Positions 1 through 8,492 of a stretch of DNA of 51,004 bases are shown here, in pieces. Below the pieces are notes generated by a model. It saw only the letters and a program-made list of their open reading frames with translations. It did no database searches and was not told where the DNA came from. The first letter of the stretch is position 1. Every line of letters begins with the position of its first letter. A program made the position numbers and the translations under genes. The stretch is taken from NCBI GenBank assembly GCA_937920495.1, contig CALEUQ010000045.1:1-51004 (forward strand). Reading direction: 5' to 3'. This stretch comes from an uncultured bacterium (GTDB lineage: Bacteria > Spirochaetota > UBA4802 > UB4802).

Positions 1-216
1 CTTCAATCTATTGCAGACCAGATGGATAAGCAAAAAAAAGTATTTTTAACGGATATTCAGCATGCGATAGCATCTGTAGCAAAACGTAATGGTTATCACA
101 TAGTCCTTGGTGGCGGCGACACCGTTGTGTATGCTCAGGATGGATATGACATTACAGGTGATGTGCTCAAAGAGCTTGCTGCTTTGCGTTTGCAGAAGTC
201 GCCATCGGTGCGGTAG
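1..216 (+). CDS. OmpH/Skp-like periplasmic chaperone, C-terminal part (5' end outside window)
   Basis: The reading frame is open from base 1 and ends at a TAG at 214-216, so only the last 71 residues are present. The fragment has a charged helical stretch followed by a GGGDTVVYAQDGYDIT segment and a short helix to the C terminus. OmpH/Skp family proteins usually end the same way: a hydrophobic strand with a Tyr-Ala, then a D-I-T motif before the last helix. Members chaperone outer-membrane proteins across the periplasm. The coiled-coil arms and signal peptide that would confirm the family lie upstream. Internal ATGs such as the one at 22 are not starts, because the frame continues to the window edge. 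Confidence 0.6.
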   Translation, partial: LQSIADQMDKQKKVFLTDIQHAIASVAKRNGYHIVLGGGDTVVYAQDGYDITGDVLKELAALRLQKSPSVR

Positions 217-250
217 AGCCTGTGGCTATTGGCGTCGGGAGGCACAATCC

Positions 251-322
251 AGGATGTTAACCACATTGTGTCATCCTGGGCCCGACCCGGGATCTTAAGA
301 TTCTGAATCAGGCCTGGAATGA
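251..322 (+). repeat. 72-bp dispersed repeat, copy 1
   Basis: This copy matches 42502-42573 over its full 72 bp in inverted orientation with few mismatches. Shared blocks are AGGATGTTAACCACATTG, TCCTGGG, CGACCCGGGATCT, AGATTC and GGAATGA. It contains short self-complementary parts (CCCGACCCGGG; AGGATG...CATCCT). It sits between the ompH end and the L,D-transpeptidase gene. Confidence 0.75.
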
Positions 323-347
323 TTGCTTTACAAAGGAGTTATCTATC

Positions 348-1019
348 ATGTATGCTATAAAACTGATTATTAATATACTATTGATATTCCATCTTTCATG
401 CAATGAATATAGCTACTATCAAAAAAAAGGACAGGAGCTTTTGAAAAATTATAAGGGCAATTACAGTATTGTTATTAGCAAAAAAGTGTTTATGTTATAC
501 GTTATAAGCAGGGACGGTATTGTTGCAAAGTATCGTATTGGATATGGCCTGAATCCTGATAAAAAACCAAAATTATATGCAAATGATAACCGCACCCCTG
601 AAGGATTATACTATATAACAGAGATTTTAAGCATGGATGCACCCAAAAAGTCAAATGCATATAAAACGCTATTTGCAATGAATAAGATATATTTTAAGGC
701 AAAAGACGGCCACTATAAATTTGGGCATCCTGATATGGATCTGGGCGATAATGCCTATGGACCGCGATTTTATCGTATTTCATATCCCAATGATAATGAC
801 TTAGCACGATATGAAGAAGCTAAAAAGAAAGGATTATTGCCTGTATACAATGGCAGAGTACCTTCAATTGGTGGGGGGATAGCTATTCATGGCAACAATG
901 ATCCAGATTCCATAGGGCAGCTTGCATCAAGCGGGTGCATACGGATGTATAATGACGATATCATTGAACTGGAGCAGTATATTCAGGTGGGAACACCAGT
1001 TTTAATCCTTCCGGATTAA
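348..1019 (+). CDS. L,D-transpeptidase (YkuD domain) lipoprotein
   Basis: A 223-residue protein predicted to form 3-3 peptidoglycan cross-links or attach proteins to peptidoglycan. The N terminus is a short hydrophobic signal ending in FHLSC, a lipobox with the lipidated Cys at residue 18, so the enzyme is probably membrane-anchored and periplasmic. The YkuD active site is clear: HGNN at 181-184 and SSGCIRM around catalytic Cys197. The segment NRTPEGLYYI near residue 85 fits the usual TPxG-Y/F strand of the fold. The ATG at 348 follows AAAGGAG with good spacing. It stands alone between a repeat element and the yajC promoter region. The exact branch (YafK/ErfK type) is not resolved. Confidence 0.85.
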   Translation: MYAIKLIINILLIFHLSCNEYSYYQKKGQELLKNYKGNYSIVISKKVFMLYVISRDGIVAKYRIGYGLNPDKKPKLYANDNRTPEGLYYITEILSMDAPKKSNAYKTLFAMNKIYFKAKDGHYKFGHPDMDLGDNAYGPRFYRISYPNDNDLARYEEAKKKGLLPVYNGRVPSIGGGIAIHGNNDPDSIGQLASSGCIRMYNDDIIELEQYIQVGTPVLILPD

Positions 1020-1038
1020 AATTATTGCATAAATTGTG

Positions 1039-1066
1039 TTGACATTTGCAAATCATTACATAATGG
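1039..1066 (+). promoter_or_regulatory. Candidate sigma70 promoter for yajC-secDF
   Basis: TTGACA at 1039-1044, 16-bp spacer, TAATGG at 1061-1066. The -10 is imperfect. It lies about 100 bp before yajC in the only gap upstream of the operon. Confidence 0.4.
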
Positions 1067-1172
1067 TTGCAGTGATTTTACTAGTAGTGGTTTTTTTATT
1101 TTAATGAAGGTACCAATTTTTCCTTGCATTTAATTTGTGAAAAGTGAATAACTAACAAAGAGAGGTAACAAC

Positions 1173-1481
1173 GTGTTCCCATTTGAGATAGCATACGCAG
1201 CAAACGGCCAGCAGGCATCAAGCCCCTGGGTAAGCATCATACCGCTTATTTTAATGATATTGATTTTCTATCTTCTTTTAATACGGCCAACACAAAAAAA
1301 GGAAAAAGACCGTATGAAGATGATAGAGCAGCTTAAAAAAGGTGATAAGGTCCTTACTGCAAGTGGCATGATAGGCGTGGTGGTGAATATCAAGCCTGAA
1401 GAAAATATTATTACACTAAAATTGGCGGAAGGTGTAAAAGTAGACTTTGTGAAAAGTGCTATTCAGCAGAAGTTATCGTGA
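1173..1481 (+). CDS. yajC: Preprotein translocase accessory subunit YajC
   Basis: A 102-residue protein with one transmembrane helix at about residues 20-38 (IIPLILMILIFYLLLIRP) followed by a cytosolic TQKKEKDRMKMIEQLKKGDKV segment, the hallmark of YajC. The C-terminal half is the small beta domain with GMIGVV and VKVDFVKSAI. YajC binds SecDF in the inner membrane and is usually encoded with them, as here. The start is GTG at 1173 behind AGAGAGG. Length and architecture are normal for the family. Confidence 0.93.
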   Translation: MFPFEIAYAANGQQASSPWVSIIPLILMILIFYLLLIRPTQKKEKDRMKMIEQLKKGDKVLTASGMIGVVVNIKPEENIITLKLAEGVKVDFVKSAIQQKLS

Positions 1482-1520
1482 AATGTCAATAATGCGATAT
1501 GGTGTGTGCAGGAATATGCA

Positions 1521-2126
1521 ATGAAAGGGTTTAGTAACAGTTTGTTTACAGTATGTGTTGTATGCATGGTGGTCCTGTGTGGCACGGTGATTAATTGTTA
1601 TGCACAGGAGACACCTGCAGATGTTCAGTTACCGGAGACTGTACCGGGCACTGATGTCCCTTCTCAGGAACTATCGTCCATTCAGAAAGAAACTCAAACC
1701 CAGGCAGTTAAAAGTGAAACACAGGTTGTGAAAAAAACTGAACCTGTAGCCGACATCAAAAAAGAAGAAAAGAAGCCCACCGTTACTGCAAGCAATGATG
1801 CAACACAAACAACTGATGCAGCTAAAGTGTTTAAAGTGGACAGCAAGTCGTTACTGAGTATTACCGATGGTGCATTCAGGTATTCCCGCATTCCCGGGAT
1901 TACAATAAAAGAAAATAATGAAGAAATTATTGCAAAATTAGAAGAAGACACACAGAACACACAGAATAGTGATACCGACAAAAAGGGTTTATTTGGTTTA
2001 AGTAAACAGGCATCTGACCGTATGGCAAAGATTATTTTAGTAGTGATTATTGTTTTTGTGTTTATCCTCTATAGAATGAGGACCAGAAGTACTTCAGGTA
2101 GCGTATTACGCAGATTTCCAAAATAA
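1521..2126 (+). CDS. Hypothetical exported membrane protein between yajC and secD
   Basis: About 201 residues. I chose the ATG at 1521 because AGGAA lies seven bases before it; an in-frame GTG at 1506 is possible. It has a cleavable-looking signal peptide ending near NCYAQ, a Thr/Lys/Glu/Gln-rich low-complexity linker, a small middle segment (SLLSITDGAFRYSRIPGI), and a C-terminal transmembrane helix (IILVVIIVFVFILY) followed by a short basic tail. This topology resembles FliO-like or other small inner-membrane accessory proteins, but no family signature is seen. Its place inside the Sec accessory operon, 20 to 25 bp before secD, suggests co-expression with the translocase. A role in secretion is only an inference. 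Confidence 0.7.
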   Translation: MKGFSNSLFTVCVVCMVVLCGTVINCYAQETPADVQLPETVPGTDVPSQELSSIQKETQTQAVKSETQVVKKTEPVADIKKEEKKPTVTASNDATQTTDAAKVFKVDSKSLLSITDGAFRYSRIPGITIKENNEEIIAKLEEDTQNTQNSDTDKKGLFGLSKQASDRMAKIILVVIIVFVFILYRMRTRSTSGSVLRRFPK

Positions 2127-2152
2127 TACATAATAGAATACATGAGGTGTAC

Positions 2153-3808
2153 ATGACACGGGGATTATTGTATAAAGCTATTTTTATAACCTGCATAATT
2201 ATTTTTGCCGTGATGCTCATTTTGCCTACCATTGGGGAAAATACCCTGCAGATTGTATTAAGTCAGACATCTTCAGAACAGGATATTCAGGCAATAAAGC
2301 AGCGGTTTCCTGAATCAAAGTATAACATATCAATTAAAGATAAAGAAGTACTGGTTGAGGGCTATAACCTGAATGTAGCGGTAATGAATGAAGTAAAACG
2401 CTATCCTAATGTGGTTGATGCAAAACTTTTGCCCCACTGGGCTGAAAAAGCATTGCTTGCAAAAAAGATTAACTTGGGTCTGGATTTACAGGGTGGTTCG
2501 TATTTAGTGTTGCAGGCAAATTACCATAAAATAGAAGAAAAAACCGGGAAACCTTTGACCAATGCCGAAAAGAACGAAATTACCGAGCAGGCACTGGAGC
2601 TACTGCGAAACCGGGTTGACAAGTTTGGTGTGGCCGAGCCTTCAATACGGCCAAAAGGCAATGATGCCATCGAGATCCAGCTTCCCGGTGTAAAGGACCC
2701 GGAAAGTGTAAAAAAAGCAATTGGCACCACAGGCCGGGTAGAGTACAGGCTTGTTGATGATGCATATACACAAAAAGCCAATCAATGGCTTAAGGAACAT
2801 TATGCCGGCAAAGGGCTGCCCGAGGATCAACTGGAACTGAATAGGTTGGCTGACACTATCAAAAATGCAATAGCACTTCCCGATACCTTAGAGTTGTTGT
2901 TCTATTATGAACGCAATCCGCAGACCGCAAAATTATTCCCTTCGTACCCTATAGTGCTTGAAAAGAAGGTTGCGCTGGCGGGCAATGACATAAGTAAAGC
3001 CTGGGTGGCACCTGATGAATACCAGCAGCTTGCAGTACATTTTAATACCACGCCTGAGGGGGCAGCCAAATTTGCTGAAGTAACAAATGAAAAAAATCAC
3101 GGCAGAAAGCTGGCGATAGTTATTGATGACAAAGTCCGCAGTGCCCCATCAATCAGGGTGCAGATAAATACGGGGCAGGCAATCATTCAGGGTGATTTTA
3201 CGTATGAAGAAGTGACAGCGTTAGCAAGAATCATTAAAGAAGGCGCACTGCCGGTTGACTTGAAAATTATTGAAGAACGTACAGTAGGGCCAACACTTGG
3301 TATCGATTCAATTCAAAGTGGTGTAAAGGCGTTTATTGTGGGTATTGCTGGAATTATGCTCTTTATGCTTGTGTACTATAAAGCTTCCGGACTGATTGCA
3401 GATATAGGATTGATATTAAATGGCATTTTTATGTTAGCGTTGTTATCATGGCTGGGTTTCACACTTACACTTCCTGGTATTGCAGGATTTATTTTAACAA
3501 TGGGTATGGCAGTGGATGCCAATGTTATCATATATGAGCGAATAAAAGAAGAGCTCAGAACTGGCAAAACACCGCGGGCAGCAGTTGCACAGGGTTTTGA
3601 AAGGGCATTCTGGACAATTTTTGACTCTAATATTACCACATTGCTTTCAGCTTTTGTACTTTCACAATTTGGTACTGGTCCTATCAAGGGTTTTGCAGTA
3701 ACACTATCTATTGGTATTATCTCTTCAATGTTTGTAGCATTGTATATTACCAGATTCATATTTGAAACAATAACTTCACGTGGATCACTGAAAAAATTAA
3801 GTATTTAA
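2153..3808 (+). CDS. secD: Protein translocase subunit SecD
   Basis: About 551 residues. SecD uses proton-motive force to complete release of exported proteins on the periplasmic side. An N-terminal transmembrane helix is followed by the family signature GLDLQGG (near residue 115), the large periplasmic P1 domain, and a C-terminal block of transmembrane helices containing TMGMAVDANVIIYERIKEEL, the RND-type Asp-containing helix. I prefer ATG 2153 over in-frame GTG 2147 because GAGG precedes it closely. A copy of the GGCGATAGT motif lies inside the gene at 3112-3120, coding Ala-Ile-Val. Order yajC-x-secD-secF is operonic. Confidence 0.95.
   Translation: MTRGLLYKAIFITCIIIFAVMLILPTIGENTLQIVLSQTSSEQDIQAIKQRFPESKYNISIKDKEVLVEGYNLNVAVMNEVKRYPNVVDAKLLPHWAEKALLAKKINLGLDLQGGSYLVLQANYHKIEEKTGKPLTNAEKNEITEQALELLRNRVDKFGVAEPSIRPKGNDAIEIQLPGVKDPESVKKAIGTTGRVEYRLVDDAYTQKANQWLKEHYAGKGLPEDQLELNRLADTIKNAIALPDTLELLFYYERNPQTAKLFPSYPIVLEKKVALAGNDISKAWVAPDEYQQLAVHFNTTPEGAAKFAEVTNEKNHGRKLAIVIDDKVRSAPSIRVQINTGQAIIQGDFTYEEVTALARIIKEGALPVDLKIIEERTVGPTLGIDSIQSGVKAFIVGIAGIMLFMLVYYKASGLIADIGLILNGIFMLALLSWLGFTLTLPGIAGFILTMGMAVDANVIIYERIKEELRTGKTPRAAVAQGFERAFWTIFDSNITTLLSAFVLSQFGTGPIKGFAVTLSIGIISSMFVALYITRFIFETITSRGSLKKLSI
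3112..3120 (+). repeat. First of 14 exact copies of dispersed motif GGCGATAGT
   Basis: Exact copies read by hand. Plus orientation: 3112, 5340, 7391, 20552, 24217, 29677, 42242, 47623. Minus orientation (ACTATCGCC on the given strand): 5172, 7283, 18703, 24255, 28852, 32043. Many continue into WACYG (GGCGATAGTWACYG). One-mismatch forms include 11090, 26523, 35226, 41812, 45624 and 46625. They fall in genes of unrelated function, in several reading frames, and in intergenic DNA. Confidence 0.85.
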
Positions 3809-3819
3809 GGGGTGGCACC

Positions 3820-4710
3820 TTGGAAAAGATAATTCCTTTTATAAGATACAGATTTATCGCATATGCAGTGACAGTAACACTGGTACTTTTATTTTCCCTG
3901 CAAACGTATCGCAATGGTGGTTTTAACTGGGGTATTGATTTTGTTGGTGGTATTAAACTTACGGTAAAGTTTGAACAGGGAGTTGATACTGCGCAGATAC
4001 GTAAGGTTTTGTCCCAGAATAAGATCAATGCTGTTATTCAGCAGGTGGGTAAAGAAGAAGAGAATGAATATCTTATTTCTACCAAGCTTGCCAGTAGAAC
4101 GGAAAATGTTGAAGAAAGTACCAAAGAGTTGAAAGCTGTTATTCAGAATAACTTTGCCAATGTTGAAATACTGAGTATAGAAACAGTAGGGCCTGCAATT
4201 GGTGATTTCTTAAAAAAATCTGCCGGGAAGTTGATTGCGCTTTCAATTATAATTATGACACTGTATCTGGCATTCCGTTTTGAGTTGAAGTATTCCATTG
4301 GAGCAATGGTTGCGCTGGTGCACGATGTTGTGCTTTCGGTTCTATTCTGCGGATATGTAGGGATTGAGATCAATATTCCAATAGTAGCTGCTATCCTTAC
4401 TATTTATGGATATTCTGTAAACGATACCATTATCATATTTGACCGTGTGAGGGAAAATCTTCAGATTAAAACCAAGCAGACATTCATAGATGTCATTGAT
4501 AAATCCATTACTCAGACAATATCACGTACACTGCTGACGGCGCTCACCACGTTATTTGCAGTATTTGCTCTCTATATGATTGGCGGCGAAGGCTTAAATG
4601 AATTTGCCAGTGTACTTTTGTTTGGCATAGTTATAGGCACATACTCATCTATGTATATTGCATCGCCGTTTGTTCTGTACTGGGAAAAACTTACATTAAA
4701 AAAAGCGTGA
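3820..4710 (+). CDS. secF: Protein translocase subunit SecF
   Basis: A 296-residue inner-membrane partner of SecD. It has an N-terminal transmembrane helix, the signature GIDFVGG near residue 39, a small periplasmic domain, and five C-terminal helices with YGYSVNDTIIIFDRVREN, the SecF RND motif. The start is TTG at 3820, supported by AAGGGG ten bases before it and by alignment to the usual SecF N terminus. It is 11 bp after secD and 3 bp before the next ORF, so all are probably one transcript. Confidence 0.95.
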   Translation: MEKIIPFIRYRFIAYAVTVTLVLLFSLQTYRNGGFNWGIDFVGGIKLTVKFEQGVDTAQIRKVLSQNKINAVIQQVGKEEENEYLISTKLASRTENVEESTKELKAVIQNNFANVEILSIETVGPAIGDFLKKSAGKLIALSIIIMTLYLAFRFELKYSIGAMVALVHDVVLSVLFCGYVGIEINIPIVAAILTIYGYSVNDTIIIFDRVRENLQIKTKQTFIDVIDKSITQTISRTLLTALTTLFAVFALYMIGGEGLNEFASVLLFGIVIGTYSSMYIASPFVLYWEKLTLKKA

Positions 4711-4713
4711 AAA

Positions 4714-5592
4714 ATGCCTTTGCGGCATATCATTATCGTGTGTGTGTGTATTGCAGCATGCTGCAATGTGTATGCACAGCCATCAGGTGATCCATATAGC
4801 TTTAATGCGATAGCCGGGTTTGCAAATCATCTTGTGCAGCAGAAAGAATATTACCGTGCGTATCAGGAATATCACCGATTACACATATATTATCCTGCTA
4901 TGTATCCGTACGATAAATATTTTGTTTCAACGCTTTATTGCCACTACGAAGGAAGACAATATCAGAAACTGCTTGAGCAGATTGATAGTACCATGCTGGC
5001 ACAACCTGTAGTGTGGATCTTTGCATTTGATAGTGCGTTGAGCATAACATCGCCGGTTCTGGCGGATATTGCGTTGCAATCACCTGGCTCTATGGATGAT
5101 ACCGAAGCAGAATTGATGGTGCTGAAAAGAAAGCTTGCATATTCATTGCTTGCTGTGAATGACTATAATAAACTATCGCCATATAAAACAATAGCGCAGG
5201 ATTATGATCTGCAGCGAATATATGAGTTTAGCAGGTTTACACGCAGCAGGCTTAAAAATCCTTATGCGGCTTTTGTGTGGGGGATAATTCCCGGTGCTGG
5301 CTATATCTATAGCGATAATGTTGAGAATGGGATAATAGCGGCGATAGTTATCGGTATATGCACTGCAGTTACGTATTTTGCGGTTGATACAGGTAACAGT
5401 GGTATTGCCTTTGTTACCGGAGCTGCCGGTACGTTCTTCTATGGTGGTAGCATCCTTGGTGGGTACCTGTCAGCCAGGAGAACAAACAGCCAGAATATGA
5501 AAGAACTAAATGCGTATATCCAGGAAGAATTAAAATTTGCTCAGGACAGAGAAATAGTATTTAACAAATATGGAAAACCAAAAGCACAGTGA
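4714..5592 (+). CDS. Hypothetical exported protein with C-terminal membrane hairpins
   Basis: A 292-residue protein. A signal peptide (IIIVCVCIAACCNVYAQ) is followed by a helical, TPR-like region rich in Tyr (residues about 30-180), then a C-terminal membrane region starting KNPYAAFVWGIIPGAGYIYS and carrying two or three hydrophobic segments. A P-G-A-G-x-I-Y motif before membrane helices recurs in uncharacterised envelope proteins of diderms. It begins 3 bp after secF and overlaps ribD by 23 bp, so it is translationally linked to both. Two copies of the GGCGATAGT motif lie inside it, in opposite orientations (5172-5180 and 5340-5348). Function unknown. Confidence 0.75.
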   Translation: MPLRHIIIVCVCIAACCNVYAQPSGDPYSFNAIAGFANHLVQQKEYYRAYQEYHRLHIYYPAMYPYDKYFVSTLYCHYEGRQYQKLLEQIDSTMLAQPVVWIFAFDSALSITSPVLADIALQSPGSMDDTEAELMVLKRKLAYSLLAVNDYNKLSPYKTIAQDYDLQRIYEFSRFTRSRLKNPYAAFVWGIIPGAGYIYSDNVENGIIAAIVIGICTAVTYFAVDTGNSGIAFVTGAAGTFFYGGSILGGYLSARRTNSQNMKELNAYIQEELKFAQDREIVFNKYGKPKAQ

Positions 5593-6799
5593 ATATATGA
5601 CGCTGGCCCTTAAAGTGGCGTTTGGCGCACTGGGGGTAACATCACCAAATCCTGCTGTTGGTGCCGTCATTGTGAAGGATGATGTCATCATAGCAACAGG
5701 TTCCACGCAGGCCTTTGGTCATGATCATGCTGAGGTTGTTGCATTGAAGAATGCAAAGGGTACCCTATCCGGTGCATCAATGTATGTAACACTTGAGCCA
5801 TGCTGTCACTGGGGTAAAACCCCACCGTGTACTGATGCAATAATACGTGCTGGCATTACAAAAGTTATTATCCCGGCGTTAGACCCAAACCCTGCTGTTG
5901 CCGGGAAAGGGGTCAGAGCCCTGCAGCAGGCAGGCATTGAGGTAATATTTTTACGTGAATTTTCACAGGCTGCAGTTGATCTCATAAGGCCATTTAAAAA
6001 AAGTATTTTGCGCCATAAGCCATTTGTTATTCACAAGGTTGCAGCTTCAATGGATGGGCGCACCGCCACGTCTACCGGTGATTCAAAATGGATAAGTTCA
6101 ACAGTTTCAAGGCTTTTAGTACACAGGCTCAGAGCATGTGCTGATACTATCATTGTAGGGAAAGCTACTGTGGAGGCGGACAATCCCTTGCTCAATGTAC
6201 GATACAGTGATTTTGCACAGGATGCAATAAATTTTTATGAATCCCGATATTATACCATTTCAGGTTATTCTAATAGTTTTTTACAGGGTCTGCTTGAATT
6301 GTGGAAAACTGATATTACACATGAGTTAAGAAAGATTGTGATAGGGCTGCCAAAGTCACTGCAGAATATTAATCTGGCTGGTGATAGCAATGCGTATTTT
6401 TTTGTGTCGCAGAAGGAAAAAGATGCGCTTGTAACACGTGATGATACTGATATTATTTCCAGACTCATCGATAGTGGCAGAATAAAGTTTTTGCAATCCA
6501 ATAAAGGTGCAGAACAAATATATGAGTTGCTTGACATATTGCATACTATGGGTGCTATGATTGTGGTACTTGAAGGCGGGGCAACCGTTGCTGGTTCGTT
6601 CTTTGATGCAAATGAGATTGACCAGTGTATGTATTTTTACAGCCCACTTGTGGTTGGCAAAGGCAAAAGTGTAATTGAAGGCAAAGGCAGGCAGTTTATC
6701 AAAGAGTCAATGGCTCTGTGCGATGTCACAGGTGTGTTTTTGGGGCAGGATATACTTATATCCGGGTATAAAGAACGCTATCAGTTTGAGGCAATATAG
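5570..6799 (+). CDS. ribD: Bifunctional riboflavin deaminase/reductase RibD
   Basis: A 409-residue enzyme for the second and third steps of riboflavin synthesis: deamination of the GTP-derived pyrimidine, then NADPH reduction of its ribose. The zinc deaminase domain (residues 1-145) has HAE at 53-55 and PCCHWGKTPPC, giving ligands His53, Cys78 and Cys87. The reductase domain starts near residue 150 with VAASMDGRTAT and contains DTIIVGKATVEADNPLL. The protein is longer than typical RibD (about 360-370). The extra residues appear as a Tyr- and Leu-rich stretch around 220-255, between the first reductase strands and the KIVIGLPKS strand. It overlaps the previous gene by 23 bp and abuts ribE (TAGATG). 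Confidence 0.93.
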   Translation: MENQKHSEYMTLALKVAFGALGVTSPNPAVGAVIVKDDVIIATGSTQAFGHDHAEVVALKNAKGTLSGASMYVTLEPCCHWGKTPPCTDAIIRAGITKVIIPALDPNPAVAGKGVRALQQAGIEVIFLREFSQAAVDLIRPFKKSILRHKPFVIHKVAASMDGRTATSTGDSKWISSTVSRLLVHRLRACADTIIVGKATVEADNPLLNVRYSDFAQDAINFYESRYYTISGYSNSFLQGLLELWKTDITHELRKIVIGLPKSLQNINLAGDSNAYFFVSQKEKDALVTRDDTDIISRLIDSGRIKFLQSNKGAEQIYELLDILHTMGAMIVVLEGGATVAGSFFDANEIDQCMYFYSPLVVGKGKSVIEGKGRQFIKESMALCDVTGVFLGQDILISGYKERYQFEAI

Positions 6800-7444
6800 A
6801 TGTTTACCGGCATAATAGAAGAAATTGGTGTGGTACAATCCATCAAGCCAAAACCCAATGGGAGATTAATTTCCATACGTGCACACACTGTAATTGAAGG
6901 TACCAAAATAGGTGATTCAATTGCCATTGACGGTGCTTGCCAGACAGTAACAGAAATTGGCAGGGATTACTTCACAGTGTTTGCGTCGGATGTGACCATT
7001 GCTGTAACCACATTTCGTTTGTTTACCACAGGGACAAAGGTGAATCTGGAACGTGCCGTGCAGCCACAGGGGCGTTTAGGTGGGCATCTGGTGCAGGGGC
7101 ATGTGGATGCAATCGGTAAAATTGTTTTGCTGCACAGATTGCCAGAAGGGCTCAAGGTTTCACTTGCAGTGCCCAACGATATAGGTAAGTTCATCGTTCC
7201 TAAGGGCTCTATAGCCATTGATGGCATATCACTGACGGTGGTGGACAAAAAAGACACTATTGAGCTTTATTGTATCCCGGAAACTATCGCCAACACCACG
7301 CTTGCCCAAAAGAAACAGGGTGATATGGTTAACATTGAAGTTGATATTATTGCAAAGTATGTGTATTATATGCTGCAGGGTATACAGGGCGGCGATAGTT
7401 TACTGGAAAAGAAGCTCAAAGAGGAAGGTTTCTGGCAGGCGTGA
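6800..7444 (+). CDS. ribE: Riboflavin synthase, alpha chain
   Basis: A 214-residue enzyme that dismutates two 6,7-dimethyl-8-ribityllumazines to riboflavin. It starts with the family hallmark MFTGIIEEIG and has two similar lumazine-binding barrels; the second begins near LGGHLVQGHVDAIG (about residue 95). Length is normal. The ATG follows the ribD stop immediately. Two GGCGATAGT motifs occur (7283-7291 reverse, 7391-7399 forward). The later riboflavin genes ribBA and ribH are not in the window, so the pathway is split in this genome. No FMN riboswitch is visible before ribD, which fits its position inside the sec operon. Confidence 0.95.
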   Translation: MFTGIIEEIGVVQSIKPKPNGRLISIRAHTVIEGTKIGDSIAIDGACQTVTEIGRDYFTVFASDVTIAVTTFRLFTTGTKVNLERAVQPQGRLGGHLVQGHVDAIGKIVLLHRLPEGLKVSLAVPNDIGKFIVPKGSIAIDGISLTVVDKKDTIELYCIPETIANTTLAQKKQGDMVNIEVDIIAKYVYYMLQGIQGGDSLLEKKLKEEGFWQA

Positions 7445-7451
7445 TAATGCG

Positions 7452-8486
7452 CTACTCTAAGGGCAATTTAATTTTTTTACCATTATATTGTGCTGAACGA
7501 TATATAGCATGAATCACTTCCAGCGTTTTATACCCATCAAAACCGCTTGATGTGACATTGGTTGTGGTAGAGATACATCGTTTTGCTTCTTGATAGAGTT
7601 TTACAAAATAATCAGGTTTTCCTTTAGGAGTAATCTTTGTTTCTGCAAGGTCGTTAAATCCTTTATAAAGCTTTGATTTTTTTGGTTTGTACACATGAAA
7701 ATAGCCATTGCCAATCACTATCCTGCCTTTTGTGCCAGATATCTGTAGTTCAAACATAAAGTAATCACGATGCCCCCCGGCTTCTAATGTAACATGGACG
7801 CCTGTGTTAGTTATGCAATGAGCTATTGCATAATCTTCATATGGCGAATCTTTAACGTAGCGTGTGGTATACCCCTGTACCTGTGTTATATTTCCAAAAA
7901 GATACTGCACAATATCAACAAGATGTGTGCCATCGTGCAGTAAGGGCCCGCCACCTGAATCTTTGAGATGGACTTTTGATGGCGTAAAGACACATCCATA
8001 TACTGATGATATGCTTCCAATTGCTTGGTGGGCTAATAGCTTCCTGACATAATTGTAACGGTAGTCATAGCGCCGCTCATGATTAATGATAAGTGTGGTA
8101 TTGTACCTGTTACATGCATCAACTAATGCCCTGGCATCTTCCAGGTTAGAGGCAATTGGTTTTTCGCATACAATGACTTTTGCACCGTGTTGTGCTGCTG
8201 CAATACCAATTGGTGCGTGAGTATGTGTCCATGATGCAATGATAACGCAGTGAGGTTTAACCTTTTCAAGTAATGTATGATATTCGGTATAACAATGTGA
8301 AGATGGTAATCCTGCAATCTTTGAAAATGTAAGTAGTCTTTGCTGATTGATATCACAGGCATGGGTTATATGAAGTTTTGCCAATTTTGTGCCGCCATAG
8401 TGTGTGCATGGCTTATATCGCAAGGGATCATTTTCAAGAAGGAACCCAATCCTGCCACAACCAATGAGAGCCACCACTGGTTTCAT
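7452..8486 (-). CDS. Gfo/Idh/MocA-family oxidoreductase
   Basis: A 344-residue NAD(P)-dependent dehydrogenase-like protein. The N-terminal Rossmann fold has ALIGCGRIG at residues 6-14, followed by the family motif VIVCEKPIAS near residue 108, whose Lys is the usual catalytic residue. The C-terminal half is the alpha/beta dimerisation domain with GGGPLLHDGTHLVDIVQYL, where the His is typical. Substrate cannot be inferred; sugars, inositols or sugar acids are common. It starts 6 bp after the glutamine-synthetase-like gene, so they are likely co-transcribed. It converges on ribE with only 7 bp between stops and no obvious terminator. Confidence 0.85.
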   Translation of the reverse strand: MKPVVALIGCGRIGFLLENDPLRYKPCTHYGGTKLAKLHITHACDINQQRLLTFSKIAGLPSSHCYTEYHTLLEKVKPHCVIIASWTHTHAPIGIAAAQHGAKVIVCEKPIASNLEDARALVDACNRYNTTLIINHERRYDYRYNYVRKLLAHQAIGSISSVYGCVFTPSKVHLKDSGGGPLLHDGTHLVDIVQYLFGNITQVQGYTTRYVKDSPYEDYAIAHCITNTGVHVTLEAGGHRDYFMFELQISGTKGRIVIGNGYFHVYKPKKSKLYKGFNDLAETKITPKGKPDYFVKLYQEAKRCISTTTNVTSSGFDGYKTLEVIHAIYRSAQYNGKKIKLPLE

Positions 8487-8492
8487 AAGGCT

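Noticed and set aside
107-298. 63-residue ORF overlapping the ompH end
   Set aside because: It overlaps the ompH frame and then runs into the 72-bp repeat; composition is unlike the genes here.
5400-5570. FMN riboswitch before ribD
   Set aside because: The region is coding for the previous gene and no RFN-element consensus is seen.
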